From positions 46,003,319 to 46,067,318 of the forward strand of contig NC_081831.1 of NCBI RefSeq assembly GCF_030867095.1: a stretch of DNA of 64,000 bases. Reading direction: 5' to 3'. Below, in pieces: positions 21,791 through 33,900 of the stretch. Below the pieces are notes generated by a model, which saw only the letters and a program-made list of their open reading frames with translations, was not told where the DNA came from and searched no databases. The position numbers and the translations under genes are program-made. The stretch comes from Alligator mississippiensis. Its lineage: Eukaryota; Chordata; Crocodylia; Alligatoridae. Position 1 is the stretch's first letter, and every line of letters starts with the position of its first letter.

Positions 21791-23210
21791 AATTTGCCCC
21801 CAGTCAGCCACAGCAGCAGGGAGCCACATCAGATGGGGAGTTCTTTGTCCCTGGTCCTGGCACTGCTTAGTTTCTGGTTTCTCCCAGGAGCCAGGAGCTG
21901 ATCAGCATCAGAACAAGGTTGTTCTATGTGCCCCTGTCCCTAGTCCCAGAGCTGTTTGCTACCCTGATCAGCCAGGGGGTTGCTGACAGCTGTCCCCTTC
22001 CCTCACCCCCCTGTTTTATGTGGACAAACTTTCCACCCCTGAACTCTACTGCCCAGGGGACAGTTCTGGCACCAAGCCAATACCCCCTTCTGATCCTGGG
22101 GGTGTGTGATCTTCCCACCCTAAACAAACACCCTGAAGACCACATGCCAGCTAGCCAGGTCACAGGGCATGGACACGTCTAGGAGTAGGGGCTAGAGGAA
22201 TGGGTGGAGAACAAGGTAGGGGGCCAGATTGAGTCCACATGAACTGGGGTTTTCTTCCTGGGGAAGGGTCAGTAACTCCCCCAAAAGCATTCACCTCCTC
22301 ACCCATCACTACTTCCACTGCCAAACTACCCCAGGAAATACAACTAGCACCCTCCACAGGCCAATCCCATTCCAATTTTGTTAAAACATGAGAATTTTTT
22401 AAATGTACTTCCTTTTTATTTCTTTTAAAATTCTTTTTCTTTCCACTTCCCATTTCATTACCCACCCTGGTCCAATTAATTCTCCACTTCCCAGCTTTGT
22501 GTCCCTTCCCTCCCAACCTGTCTTTCACATACTTCCACTTACAGCAGCAGGGCTAGAAGCCCATCCTGGGTCACTAGCTCTCTACTAGGAACTCAGTTAG
22601 CTCCTAGTCTACCCCATGCTTGCTAGCCCTCTAGTGGCAAGTCACAGCTGTGCAGGTAGGGGGACAGTCAGAGAAGGCTTTTAGCCTTAAGGTGTGATTG
22701 CTCTAAGCTTGAGCTGGCATTAACACCAATCAACATTTGAACAGTTCAAAGTGCAACATGTAGCAAGGCCCTCAGATTGCTCAAAGTTGGGTATAAATAA
22801 TACACTGAAATTTGTTAGGTACAAGGGAAAATCCTGAGTTATCACATTATCTGTAAGGTACTGTATAGAAAGCTGAGTTTTTTTGTACCTGGGGATAACT
22901 GTTACATTTCTTATGAGAATACTATGAAATCAGGGAATTCTTACCTTCCTTATGAGTTGTTCTTTGTAAATTAAGTAGTCAAATGTGGGTGCTAATAGAA
23001 ATCAGAAAGAAAAATTTCATGATAGAGTCTAGAACCTGTGATAGTTGGAATATAAACATCTATTGGCCTTTTGCTCTAATTTAAAAATGATATGGTTAGA
23101 GATTATTTGGTTGCAGATGTGGAGTGATATTGAGTGCACAAATCCTGTAGACATGGGTATCCCTGAACTCAAGATGGGTTGCTGCCAAAAGTCCAAAATC
23201 TAATGTTATC
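21791..23210. other. Unassigned sequence, no gene seen
   Basis: Mixed composition. The first part may be the interior of the element starting at 21589. Reading frames are short and without signatures. Confidence 0.5.
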
Positions 23211-23213
23211 TAA

Positions 23214-23990
23214 GGCTAGGGATAGACATTACACATAAACCAGTTTAAGTGATCAGAAACTGGTTTACCTGTAACAGAACAAATGTTCAGTGCCCATAAA
23301 CCAGTTTGAGAATGGCTGAAACCAGTTTGAGGTAAACCTGGTTGATTGTAGTATCAGACTTAACTGATTTGGGTCAAACCAGTTTATGCAATGTCTGTCC
23401 CATACCCCTTGCTGGTTTAAGATAAACCAGATACCCCCAGCATCCCGGCATGCTCTCTGGGCTGGGTGGGGCTCTCTGCTCCACAGCAGGGCTGGCCCCT
23501 CCCTTTTGCTCTGGCTACAGCTCCAGAGACTGCAGGCTGCTTTCCCTCTCCCCTCACCACTCCCTGCTAAGCAGGAATTCCCCCCTCCCCTCTGTCTTGC
23601 TGAGAAGGTGTCTGTGTATTAGGTAGTAGACCATGGGCTGGCTACAGTCAGTGCTGAATCAACAGGTAAATTCAATAGGCAGAATCCACAAGGAGCTGGT
23701 AATGTCCCTCTGTTTTCTTAATTGGGTGATAAACACTGTTATCAATTCTCTGCTGGGCTAATCAGAGCTCCTACTGGAGCCTGGTCACACTCCCCTTAGC
23801 TCCATGCTGTGGAAGTAAATGAGGGCTGCTCTAGTGTCCACCAGCTTCTAGCCTGAGCCACTGCAGGAATGTGCCTGCATTTCTGGGATGTCTGTCCAGT
23901 TACAAAACTGATTTAGCCTAGCCAGGTTAGACTAACCTGCAAAGATTGAATCAATTCAGGCTCAGGCTTTTTGAATGTCTGTCCCTAGCC
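23214..23990. mobile_element. Non-autonomous PIF/Harbinger-type element, 777 bp, TAA-flanked
   Basis: The left terminus GGCTAGGGATAGACATT pairs with the right terminus, whose reverse complement is GGCTAGGGACAGACATT (one mismatch in 17). Both are flanked by TAA: 23211-23213 and 23991-23993. A 3 bp TAA/TTA duplication is the hallmark of PIF/Harbinger. The subterminal region has repeated AAACCAGTTT / AAACTGGTTT motifs in both orientations, likely transposase-binding-like repeats. The interior is G/C-rich and non-coding. A good-quality MITE-like element. Confidence 0.8.
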
Positions 23991-23993
23991 TAA

Positions 23994-24809
23994 AAGTCTT
24001 TCTATATCTACCCTGCATCTACCCTGCTGCAATTTTTTTTCCCATAAGCAGGCACAACTAATGCACTAATAACCCTGGAATATACCCCATCAGAAATCCT
24101 AATATTAGATACATGTAGCTGCAGTAGCAGTGTGGGCTCATTAGACACAAATGAGATTTGTGTAGCAATAATGATTCTTAGGGTAGATCTTATATTGAAT
24201 ATGAAACTTACAGTTGTATAGATCCATTTGCTCAGTCCAGATTAACATGATTTGTGATTAGTGACATGATGAATGAAGCCAGCATATGATATCACCATAG
24301 CAATCTCTACACCTAAATTGTTCTACTAGGAATCAAGCTCTGGGTAAATAATACAGATAAAGCAAAGCTAAAACATTCTCAAATGGAAACATTTTAAGTG
24401 GGGAGTTGAAATGAAAAATTAGGAAAAAAGGGGAAGAAAAAGAAGCTTCTAAATTATTTGAGATGATTTCACTTGTTCATAGAACAGTTTAAGAGTTGTT
24501 TTGCCACCTCTAAGTGAACTTATAGGAGATCTTTCACTAACATAAATATGAATTACTTAAAGGCATTATTTCTTTCAGAAAGAGTAAGGCCAACCAATAC
24601 ATTGTCTATTATTCCTAAAGCAGCTGCTATACTTTCTAATAAAAGATTGTTTTCCCTCTCAAAGATGATGGTACACACACCTGACCTGATCCATTTGATT
24701 ATTTGAGAAAACTGTAGTCCATACTCTCTTCAATTTTTTTTTGCATTATTACTTAAATATATACATCTTATAATATGCAAAAATTGGCCATATTCTTACA
24801 GTGGAAAAG
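23994..24809. other. Unassigned A/T-rich sequence
   Basis: No gene, RNA or repeat terminus recognised. Confidence 0.55.
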
Positions 24810-25086
24810 TGGTGGTGGGTAAGTAGTTATTTTTGTGGTTCATAATTAGGGGCTCTCAACTACATTTTTACACATTTGGTAATTTGAGATTACACAAAGC
24901 CTACAAATGGCAGAGGTGGATTTCCAGATCCCATTATATACGCTGACTGAAGAAGCTATTTGTTTTACCTGTAAATTTTATAGAGATAAATGGCTTCATG
25001 TAATCACAAGTTACCAAATGTATAAAAATGTAGTTGAGAACCTCTAATTATGAACCACAAAAAATAACTCTACTCTCCCACCACCA
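24810..25086. repeat. Foldback MITE-like inverted repeat, 277 bp
   Basis: The first roughly 100 bp (from GGTGGTGGGTAAGTAG through TTGTGGTTCATAATTAG, CTCAACTACATTTTTA, CATTTGGTAA to ATTACACAAAGCC) recur in reverse complement as the last 100 bp, with roughly 10% mismatch. The loop is about 70 bp. No target duplication is evident at the ends. It is a small element of hairpin type, superfamily unknown, that could fold into a near-perfect stem as RNA or single-stranded DNA. Confidence 0.88.
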
Positions 25087-25770
25087 TAGATAGTCATGAC
25101 CTTTATGAGTCTATTGGAAAACTCATGACTATGATAAATGTAAGCAAAATGTAAGTTGGTCACCTGAGTAGGTAGATACAAATGCTCAGAGCTAATTTAC
25201 CGCATGATATAGTATGCATATTGTTTTCTTTAACAGTATATTCTTGGGTATGTCTATTGAGCACCTTTGAATCCATGCTGGAATTATGGAGCATTTGAAG
25301 GTTTTGAGCATTAAGGTATGTATAGTGAAATAGATCTCAACAAGTCTGAAAGTCTGCCTTGTGGCAGATGCATCAAATGAAAGTGTAGAACACAATTGAT
25401 ATATAGCAACTGAACTTAGAGTTTAAATAAATATTTAAGTACCTGGATGTCCTATTCAGCATCACTCACTAAGGTAAGACAGTGAAATTACTAGTATTTG
25501 GGAAGATTATTAGTATTTCATTACATTTTTCTTGTTATTTCTCTTCTTCCTGTTAGTCTCTCCTCTTTCTTCCACCTTTTTTCTTCCTGCAGCAAGCCAG
25601 GTTCCAAAAAGCTGTTTTCAGACTATGGGAATGGCATTTTAAGAAGAAGAAATAAGCAATCAATCCCATTGCTATGAAGGCTAAAATAAGTATAGTAACA
25701 ATGTGCTAAACTTCTAGCTTCCTTGGATCCTGCACTCCAAGTTCCATAATTCCCAAGGGCAAGAATTCTT
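25087..25770. other. Unassigned sequence, no gene seen
   Basis: A/T-rich, with short C/T runs near 25550. Nothing recognised. Confidence 0.55.
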
Positions 25771-25774
25771 GTGC

Positions 25775-25900
25775 ACGATAACTTTTATTGGAAGGCAGGG
25801 TAGATTTGCATCTTATAGACTAGCCAAAGTAGATATATATAGCACAAGCTTTCATGAGCTGAAGCTCACTTCATCAGAGGCTGTTAAAGAACATGCACAA
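25775..25900 (-). repeat. Dispersed sauropsid repeat with GAAAGCTTG box (reverse)
   Basis: On the minus strand: CTGATGAAGTGAGCTTCAGC, then CATGAAAGCTTGTGC, a TATATATATC run, then TTGGCTAGTCTATAAGATGC. Same module order as 5965-6165 in opposite orientation. An old interspersed repeat of uncertain family. Confidence 0.55.
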
Positions 25901-27219
25901 AGCTGTGTATAAGGATAGAGAAATTTGAATACAAAAGCAGAAGGGAGTGGGAGAGTGCTGCAGAAAAACATGCCTAACTGTGGCAGAACACTTCAGACTT
26001 GCTGGACATCCCATCAATGACCTGAGGGGGGTTGTTCTCAGGCAACAAACATTTAAAAACTGATGTGAAAGGGAAATCGTGGAACAAGAAATTATCCCCA
26101 GACTGGGCTGTGTTAAGTGTGGTTTAAATGGGAACTATGCATTCTTATCCCATTACCTGTGTAACCTGGGTGTACTGAAAGGTGTACCCCCCTTTCCAAT
26201 AGAAGGGGATGGTCAGCAGGGCATACATACTGGAGACGGAAACTGCAGCTTGCTCGCAGCTTCCTCTTCTCCAGGGTCTCTATAGAGGAAAACCAGAACA
26301 CAATACCTTAACCATATACATGGTTTATTCAAATGGTTATTCAGCATTCCCCCAAGCTGGCTGAAAGGTAGTTTAGAAATCAAACTGGCTTGGAAAAGAA
26401 AAATTAGTTCTGGGAAGCTGAGAGAGCAGTCTTTGGGTTTGTAAATCTGATTCAACACAGAATTTCTGCAAGAAATATTCCAGGATGCATAATGACCAGC
26501 TGCAAGGCAAAGTGCCAAGATACCTCCCAAGAGGCCTGTGTAGTTATAGGTATTGTTGTGGATATGTTTATTTAGCGGGAAATAAACAATAGTAGGCATG
26601 TGAACACTGTTATTTCAAAATAGTTATTCCACAGCAGTAGAAAGGCTCAAAGTGTGGGATACAAATTCATAATGGAAAAAAAATTAGAATAAAAATTGTT
26701 ATACTGGGACCAGAGAGCCAAATCCTTAAAGTAACACTCGGCCAGATCATTATCTTTGCAATATATAAAGTCATAATCTTTAAAATATTTCCTAAATCAT
26801 ACGTGATAAGTACATGGAGTTGAAAATGGCTGTCAGTTCAAGGGCTGACTGTAAATCACCTGTGGGCCTTCTTTATCTAGTTTTATAGTAGTGAATCTGC
26901 CTCTAGAGCTTTTTACTGGTTTTCTAATAAGGCCCAAATTTGACATATTACAAAGTTTTACATTTTAACCTTTAAGTACAAAAATTATAAACTTAAAATT
27001 ACCCAATAAGCTCAGGTAAATTTTATGGATAATCATTGCTAAATTTCTAGAGTAAGAATAGTAAAAATGCTTTTTTTTCAATATTCCATGAAGAATGATG
27101 TTTACCTTCACAGTTTGCACATGCCACTTCTATAGATTAGACTTCCTAAAATAGCTACCTTAGAAAGCTATTTTGAAATTAAAAATCGAGATACCTGTTG
27201 GCTAGTTTGAACTGCTAGA
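25901..27219. other. Unassigned sequence, no gene seen
   Basis: A/T-rich, reading frames short, no termini or RNA genes recognised. Confidence 0.55.
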
Positions 27220-27227
27220 GTACATAG

Positions 27228-28565
27228 CAGGCCTGTGCGAATAGGGAAGTATTCGATTCAGATTTGGATTTGGCCGATTTGGAGGACGGTGATCCAATTT
27301 ATAGATTTGGATCACTGTCCTAAATCAATTCAGTTGAATTGCCTTCAACCATTTGGCACTGATTCAGAGAGATTTGGTGATTTAGATCAGCTGGGGAGAG
27401 GCAAGCACAGCTGGGAGGCTGCAGGTTCTCTCACAGCTCCTCCAGCTGTGCCTGCCTCTCCCCAGGCAGGGGGAGCCACAGGAGAAGCCCCCATAGCTGC
27501 CCTGCCCAGCTCCAACCCCTGCCCAGGCCCCAGCCTAGACCTGGCACTAAAAAAAAAAAAAAAAAAGAAAAAAAGCTATGCACTCACTAGTTGCAGGAGT
27601 GGTGATTGGGGCCTCTGGGTGCTCATGGCAGAATTCCCCCAGGCAGTGCAGGGATCACCCCGCCCGCTTGGCACCCACCTGGCAGCTACCCCATGGCATG
27701 GGTGCAGCATGGCTCAGCATGGGTGCACCATGGCTCAGCAGGGCGCTGTGTGCTCTCTGGGAGCTGGGGCTGAGTGGCACCAGACTCCAGCTGATATGTA
27801 AAGCCACCCCAGCTCCCCAGCAGCGCCAGGTGCCCTGCCAAGCCAAACTGCACCCATCTGATGTGACAGCTGCCATGAGGGTGACAGGTGTGGGGGGGGC
27901 AATCCCCACTGCCCCCCAGTGTCCTGCGCTGTGTGGGGCAGCTCTGCCATGAGCCCTCAGAGGCTGCTGCAGCCAGTGTGTGGGGCTTTTTTTTTTTTAA
28001 GTGTCAAAGGCTGGAGCTGGGTGGGTGAGGGGCTGGGCATGGCAGCCATGAAGGCTTCTCCTGCAGCTCCTCCAGCTGTGCCTGCCTCTCCCTGGGCAGG
28101 GGGAGCTGTGGGAGAAGCCCCCATGGCTGCCATAACTGGCCCCAGCATCCTGGCACTTAAAAAAAAAAAAATACCCTGCATTCACTGACTGCAGAAGCCT
28201 GAGGGCTCATGGCAGAGCCTCCCCATGCAGCACCGGACAGTGGGGGGCAGTGGCAATCGCTCAGCCCTGCCTGGCACCTGTGTGGCAGCTGCCCCATGGT
28301 TTGGGTGCAGCGTGAGTAGGCAGGGCTTCATGTGATGTCTGGGAGCTGGGGCAGCTCCAGCAGTCAGTGGGAGCCTGGCACCACTCAGCCCCTGCACGCA
28401 GTGAACTGCAGACCTGCGCTGCACTGCACTGCACTGCACTACACCTGCAACATGGGGAGCTGCAGTGCAGGTGCCAGGCAGGGGGAGTTATCTCTGTTTC
28501 CACCCACAGCCCTACACTGCATGGGTGGGCCTCTGCCATGATCCCTGCTGCCAGAGCTTGGGACT
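27228..28565. mobile_element. Left part of the hAT-like element, with internal repeats
   Basis: After about 160 bp of terminal sequence this part consists of imperfect repeated units of roughly 400-600 bp. Each has an A- or T-run (27549-27575, 27987-27999, 28158-28171), a CAGCTCCTCCAGCTGTGCC block, a GGAGAAGCCCCCATGGCTGCC block, and a G/C-rich stretch with CCATGGCTCAGC-type motifs. GGCTTCTCC / GGAGAAGCC give internal inverted symmetry. A (CTGCA)n run sits at about 28416-28440. The frames read across it are compositional artefacts. Confidence 0.65.
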
Positions 28566-28584
28566 TCTTTTTCTTTCTTTCTTT
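28566..28584. repeat. CTTT tract at left edge of LINE stack
   Basis: TTTCTTTCTTTCTTT-type run in the context GGGACTTCTTTTT, immediately before the first LINE. It corresponds to the plain poly(T) tract at 27987-27999 of the sister unit inside the same hAT-like element. Confidence 0.85.
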
Positions 28585-29057
28585 AAAAATGGCTGCCGAC
28601 AGGTGAAGCCATTCTGAGCTCCTGCAGCTCAGGTGCCTTCTGCGCGTTCCCCTGCACTCCCTGCCCCCCTGTTCCTCTCCCCCCCCCCCAACCTTGCCTC
28701 TCCCCAGCCTGTGCTTGGGGACCCCCTCCCTGCCCCTTTGCTCCGCTTTCGGAGCGTTTTTCCCCTGGGCTCTGACAGCCCCGTTTGTCTCTGCCCCTCC
28801 CCACCCCCGCTTGAGTTCTCCCTTTGATTCCTGCTGCCTCCCTCCCCCAGGGCCCCTTACCTTGGTCCCTGCCATCTCCCCCTGCCTTAGGGCTTGCCCT
28901 GAGCCCCTGCAGGGTTGCTCTGCTCCCCCTCAGGCCGATTTTGGGGCGTTTTCAGCCCCCTCCCAGTCCCAGTCCCCCGCTCAGCCTGAGGCTTTTTTTT
29001 TTCTTTTTCCCTTGCTCTCCTGTGGGAGAGTTAACCCTCTCCTGTCTCCTGCCCGGG

Positions 29058-30886
29058 ATGGCTGCCAGCAGACAGGGCACTTGGCATGGGGATGTCTCTG
29101 TGGACCTTCCCCTCAGCCATGCCCTGTGGGTGCACACCCCTCTCCACGTCAGGGTGGAGAACTGCGCTGGAGCTCTGGCGGACCTGCTGGGACACCAGAG
29201 TGTCCGGTACGCTTCCTGGGTCAATTCAGTGCCCGTTGTATATTTGAGCTCTCCCAGCCTGGTGAGGGAGGTGTGTGTGGTGGGGCTGGACATCTCAGGG
29301 GTCCACCACTTGGTTACGCCCCTGGAGACCCTGGCAGTGCGGGTGGTGGCCTCCAATGTGCCCCCGCACCTGCCAGACTTGGACCTCACCAACGCGTTCG
29401 AGCACTATGGTGTCCTCACCAGCCCCGGCGCAGGCTGACCATGGGGAGCAGGGACCCCAAGCTGAGACACGTCCTGTCCTTTCGGTGGCAGGTGTTCATG
29501 CTCCTCAGGGGTGACATCCGGAAACTGCCTCCCTCCTTCACCTTTGTGTTGGATAGGAGGTCCTACATGGTGTATTTCTCCCAGGGCAGGAATTCATGCT
29601 GCCGCTGCGGCGGCAGCTCCCACCTAGCTGCCCAGTGCCCATTAGGGCAGTCAGCCGGGGCACAGGCTGCTGCACCCGTCCAGGAGGACGGTGCATCCAC
29701 CTCTGGGGTGAGACCCTCATCAAAGGGTGGGGTTGGGGGATCTGCCAAGCCCACCTCCGCCCCTGCTCCATCCGAGGGGCTCGACCCCTCTGGCATTGGC
29801 ATTCTACCCGGGTGGGGGGGGGGGGGGGGCTGGGACATCCTCCCAGGGTTCTCCCGCCCCTGTCGTGGCTGATGCCCTGCCCGGTGGAGGGGCTGGGGAG
29901 TCCTCCCAGTCCCTTCCTGTCCCAGTTCCACTCGGGGTGGCTGGCGTCTGAGGCGCTGGGGTCCCATCAGATGGAGCACCCGAGACCTCCCCTCCACCCC
30001 TGCCTCTGCCAAGGTGGTGGACCCAGGGGTGGTGAACCCCAAGCAGCCTGGCCCGCCCCCTATGGGGGAGGTGCCAGCTGCTCCCAAAAAAGCCAAGAGC
30101 AAGAGGCAAAAAGGAGCGTGTAAAGGAGCTCCTGCCCCTTTGGGGCCTGCCTCGGACAGCACCGGGGAAAAGGTAGCCAGGGAACCTGAGCCCACCCTGC
30201 CTGCCCCCCCGGAAACCCTGCCACCTCAGGCTATGACTGAGGGTGTCCCAGAGATGTCTGGCAATCCCTCGCCCCCATCCCAGGTAGTGGGGCTTGTGAG
30301 CAGCAAGGCAGGGGGAGAGTGTCTGCCTCCTGAGCAGCAGCAAGCACAGGAGACAGCAGAGGGTCCTGCCACCCCACCACCCACTCCCCTGCCTGCCGAT
30401 GAGGAGGAGATGGAGTGCCTGCCCTCCGAGCGCCGCAAGTGGCCTCGGCAGTGGGATGACATCTGCCCCCCAAAGCGGATGGGGATCAATCTCCCGGAGA
30501 CGGTCCTCGACCCAGATACGGAGGGGGGCCTACTAGGGAGCCTGGCTATTGAGGGCACTTTCACCGGTCTCACCAGGAAGTCCCCTCTCAGAGTACAGCC
30601 CTGCCGGTTCTCGGTCGGCAATATCTAGCTCCTTCTGGAGAAAGCCCCCTGGGTGGCCCCCAGCTATGGAGGCCTCCTCAACCTCTTGGACCAGACCAAG
30701 GGCCAGAGGAATGTGGCCAAGAGCATCCGACAATGGTGCCCGGACCCCACACAGTTTGTCTGCACTGCTAGCAACGCGGCGAGGCTCATGCAGCGGGACC
30801 CAGGCACGCGTCAACATGCCTTCCGGCTCGAGAAGCTGGTGACCCGGGTGAGGGAGGTGTGGGGCCGAGGCAGGCCCGCGGAATAG
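29058..30886 (+). pseudogene. Tx1 LINE copy 1 ORF1 (CCHC protein), broken
   Basis: About 610 codons from ATG 29058 (MAASRQGTWHGDVSVDLP) to TAG 30884. The N-terminal third holds a conserved folded-looking domain (VRVENCAGALADLLG, SVRYASWVNSVPVVYLSS, LETLAVRVVASNVPPHLP). A CCHC knuckle (CRCGGSSHLAAQC, spacing C-x2-C-x4-H-x4-C) lies near residue 185. A long Pro/Gly/Ser-rich middle with a basic KKAKSKRQKG patch follows, then a C-terminal domain (ISLL/NLLDQTKGQRNVAKSIR). Frame is lost by one base near 29435, where copy 3 has TCTG and this copy CCG, again at a G16 run (29814-29829), and by a TAG at 30626. Presumed RNA-binding partner for ORF2. Confidence 0.85.
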
Positions 30887-30990
30887 GGTAGGGCAATGCT
30901 ATGCCTTCCCGTCTCTGCAGTTTTTTCCCGGATCTGTCACCTTTTCTCCCACCGGTACCCTGCCTACCCTTCCTCTCTCTTCTCCTGCTC

Positions 30991-33900
30991 TTGGCGGTTA
31001 CCACAATTGCCTCGCTAAACACCAACGGCTGCATAGACCCGGTGAAGCGGACAGCCATCCTGGAGGGCTTGCAGCAAAAGCGACTGGCGATCACCTTCCT
31101 CCAGGAGACGCACAGCGACGTGCACGTTCAAGCAGACTGGCACGCTGGCTGGAGAGGTTGCTTGTTCCTGAGCCACGGCACCAACCTCAGCGCAGGAGTG
31201 GCGACCCTCCTCTCGCCGCAGCTGCGGTACGACTCGGTGGTGGCACGGGAGGTCGTCCCAGGCTGGCTGCTGACTGTCCAGGTCACCCTGGCACACCAGA
31301 GCCTGCTCCTCGTCAATATCTATGCGCCCACCGACAGGAGAGAGAGGGTCGCCTTCCTACAGAGCCTGGGCGACCTCCTGCGTGACGCCAGCGACAAGGG
31401 TGACCTGCTCCTCATGGGCGGGGACTTCAACTGCACCGTTGACACGCTGCTAGACTGGACGGGGCCAGAGCCGCACCTGCCTTTGGCAAGCAAGCTGCAG
31501 ACCGTGCTGGAGGCAGCAGACCTCGTTGACTCCTGGCGGGTCCTCCACGCTGATGCGCGACAATACACATGGGCAAAGATGAGTGCCAGTGGGATCGCCA
31601 TGGCCCACCTTGACTACCTCTACATTGGCCAGCACCACCTGTCATTACTGCGCGGCAGCCACATCATTCCATCGGGCCTCTTGGACCACACCCTGGTCTA
31701 ATGCGAACTGAGCCTGCCTGGCAGAGCACGCACGCGGGCCCCTTACTGGTGCCTCAACGTCAGCCTGCTGCAGGACACCGATTTCAGGGACTGCTTCGCC
31801 CACCTCTGGAGGAACTGGGAGGCGGCGCGAGCAGACTACTCCTCCTGGGGCCTGTGGTGGGACATGGGGAAGGTCCAGATCCGAGCATTCTGCCAGCAGT
31901 ATTGCCAGCTGGTGGCGAGCGAGCTCCGCCACTGCACCCAGGAGCTGGAGGAGGACGTGGTGGAGCTCGAGGCCGCCCTGCTCCGCACGGGCAACGACAC
32001 GGCACTCCTTGAGAGCCTCCGGTCCCGCAAGAAATGCCTGCGGGAGCTGGCAAAGGGTGCGGCCCGTGGTACGTGGGTCCGTGCCTGCTGCCAGGAGCTG
32101 GCAGCAGCCGATGCCCCGACCGGCTTCTTCTTCGGCCTGGAGAGGCGACAGGCTGCGGCAAACACGCTGGACCACCTCAAGACCCCGGAGGGATGGCTGC
32201 TGATGGAGCCAGGCGAAGTGCAGGGTCATGCCATTGCCTTCTATAGGGACATGTTTGCGGCTGAGCCCATTTGTCCGCAGGCCACTCACCAGCTGCATCA
32301 GGACCTGCCGCGCCTGGGCACTTTGCAGGTCGAGGCCCTGGAGCGCGAACTCTCCCTGGCGGAGCTCGAGGCTGCTGTGGGGGGGGGGGGGCTTGCCTCG
32401 GGCAGGGCCCTGGGCCTTGATGGACTGCCTGTGGAATTTTACAGAGCCTTCTGACCCCTCCTCGGGCCCAGCCTGCTCTGCGTTTTCCGCGAGAGCCTCA
32501 CCGAGCGGACCCTGCCGGCCAGTTGCCGCTGGGCCGTACTCACCTTGCTGCCCAAGAAGAGAGACCTCGGCTGCCTGAAGAACTGGCGGCCCGTCTCCCT
32601 TCTGCGCACCGACTACAAAATCCTGGCCAAGGCACTGGCGAACCGTCTCCACACCATCATGGCCTCCGTCATAGGGCCGGAGCAGAGCTACTGTGTGCCG
32701 GTCAGGACCACCCAGGACAAGCTTTTCTGCTGCGCGACCTGCTCACGGTCACAGAGATTTTTGGCCTGGACGTCGGCGTGGTCTCCCTGGACCAGGAGAA
32801 GGCTTTTGATCGTGTCAACCACTGGTACCTGCTCGGCACCCTCGAGGCCTTTGGCTTCAGGCCACTCTTCACGGCTGCGCTCTGGGTCCTGTACCACGAT
32901 GCCTCCGGCCAGCTCAAGGTGAACGGCTTTCTGTGCTCCCCATTCCCCGTACCTCGCGGCATACGCCAGGGCTGCCCCCTGTCAGGCATGCTCTACACCC
33001 TAGTCATCGAACCGCTGCTGCACACTCTGCGACGTCGCCTGACCGGCCTAGCCCTGCCGCCGGCACCGGGCCCCACCACCGGCCCCCCGATCTGGCTGAC
33101 GGCGTACGCGGATGACGTGACCATCTTCCTGGGCAGCCAGGAGGATGAGCGGGCCCTGGAGGACTGCCACCACGCCTATGAGCTCACTGCATCGGCCCAC
33201 ATCAACTGGGGCAAGAGCGACACCTTCCTGCTCGGGACGTGGGCCGGCACGCCACCTCTGGACCTGACGGGAGGCCTCACCTGGCACCAGGAAGGCCTCA
33301 AAGCCCTGGGAGTGTTCCTGGGGCCGCCGGCCTTTGCGGCCCGCAACTGGGAGGACCTGGCTGAGGGTGTGGAGGCCCGCCTTCAGCGCTGGCGCCTTCC
33401 TGCCCTCTCTTACCGCGGCTGAGTCCTCGTCATCAACAACCTGGCAGCAGCGACCCTGTGGCACCGCTGCGCGGTGCTGGACCCTTCGCTAGAGCTCCTG
33501 GAGAGACTGCAGTGGCTCCTGGTGCACTTCCTGTGGGACGACGCCACTGGCTCCCATGAGCTGCCCTCTACCTGCCCACTGGTGAGGGGGGCCAGGGCCT
33601 GATCGACCTGGCCAGCAAGGTGGCCGCCTACTGGCTGCAGGCCCTCCAGCGGCTCCTGTACGCTGAAGGCCACCTCCTGCGGCAGCAGCTGGCGTGCCGA
33701 TTCCTGCAGCGAGTGGGGGGCCTTGGCTTTGACCAGGAGCTGTTTCTGCTGGACCACACCTTCCTGAACAGGGCAGTACTTCCCCCGTTCTACCGCAGCA
33801 TGGTGCGGGCCTGGCGGGCGGCCTTCCATCTCTGTCCCCAGGCCAGGCGCCTGCTGTTCCCGCAACTGCTTCGGGAGCCCCTGGTCTACAACTCGGCCCT

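Noticed and set aside
27235-28900. Poly-lysine-containing proteins
   Set aside because: The lysine runs are A-homopolymers inside repeat units of the hAT-like element, with no conserved domain.
28694-30340. Proline/glycine-rich host proteins on either strand in the LINE stack
   Set aside because: Long open frames here arise from G/C-rich composition. Only the frames that keep the CCHC knuckle and match among the three LINE copies are supported.
31645-32652. Minus-strand frame of 335 codons opposite LINE ORF2
   Set aside because: It is the antisense shadow of the endonuclease-RT frame, and similar antisense frames occur in all three copies.
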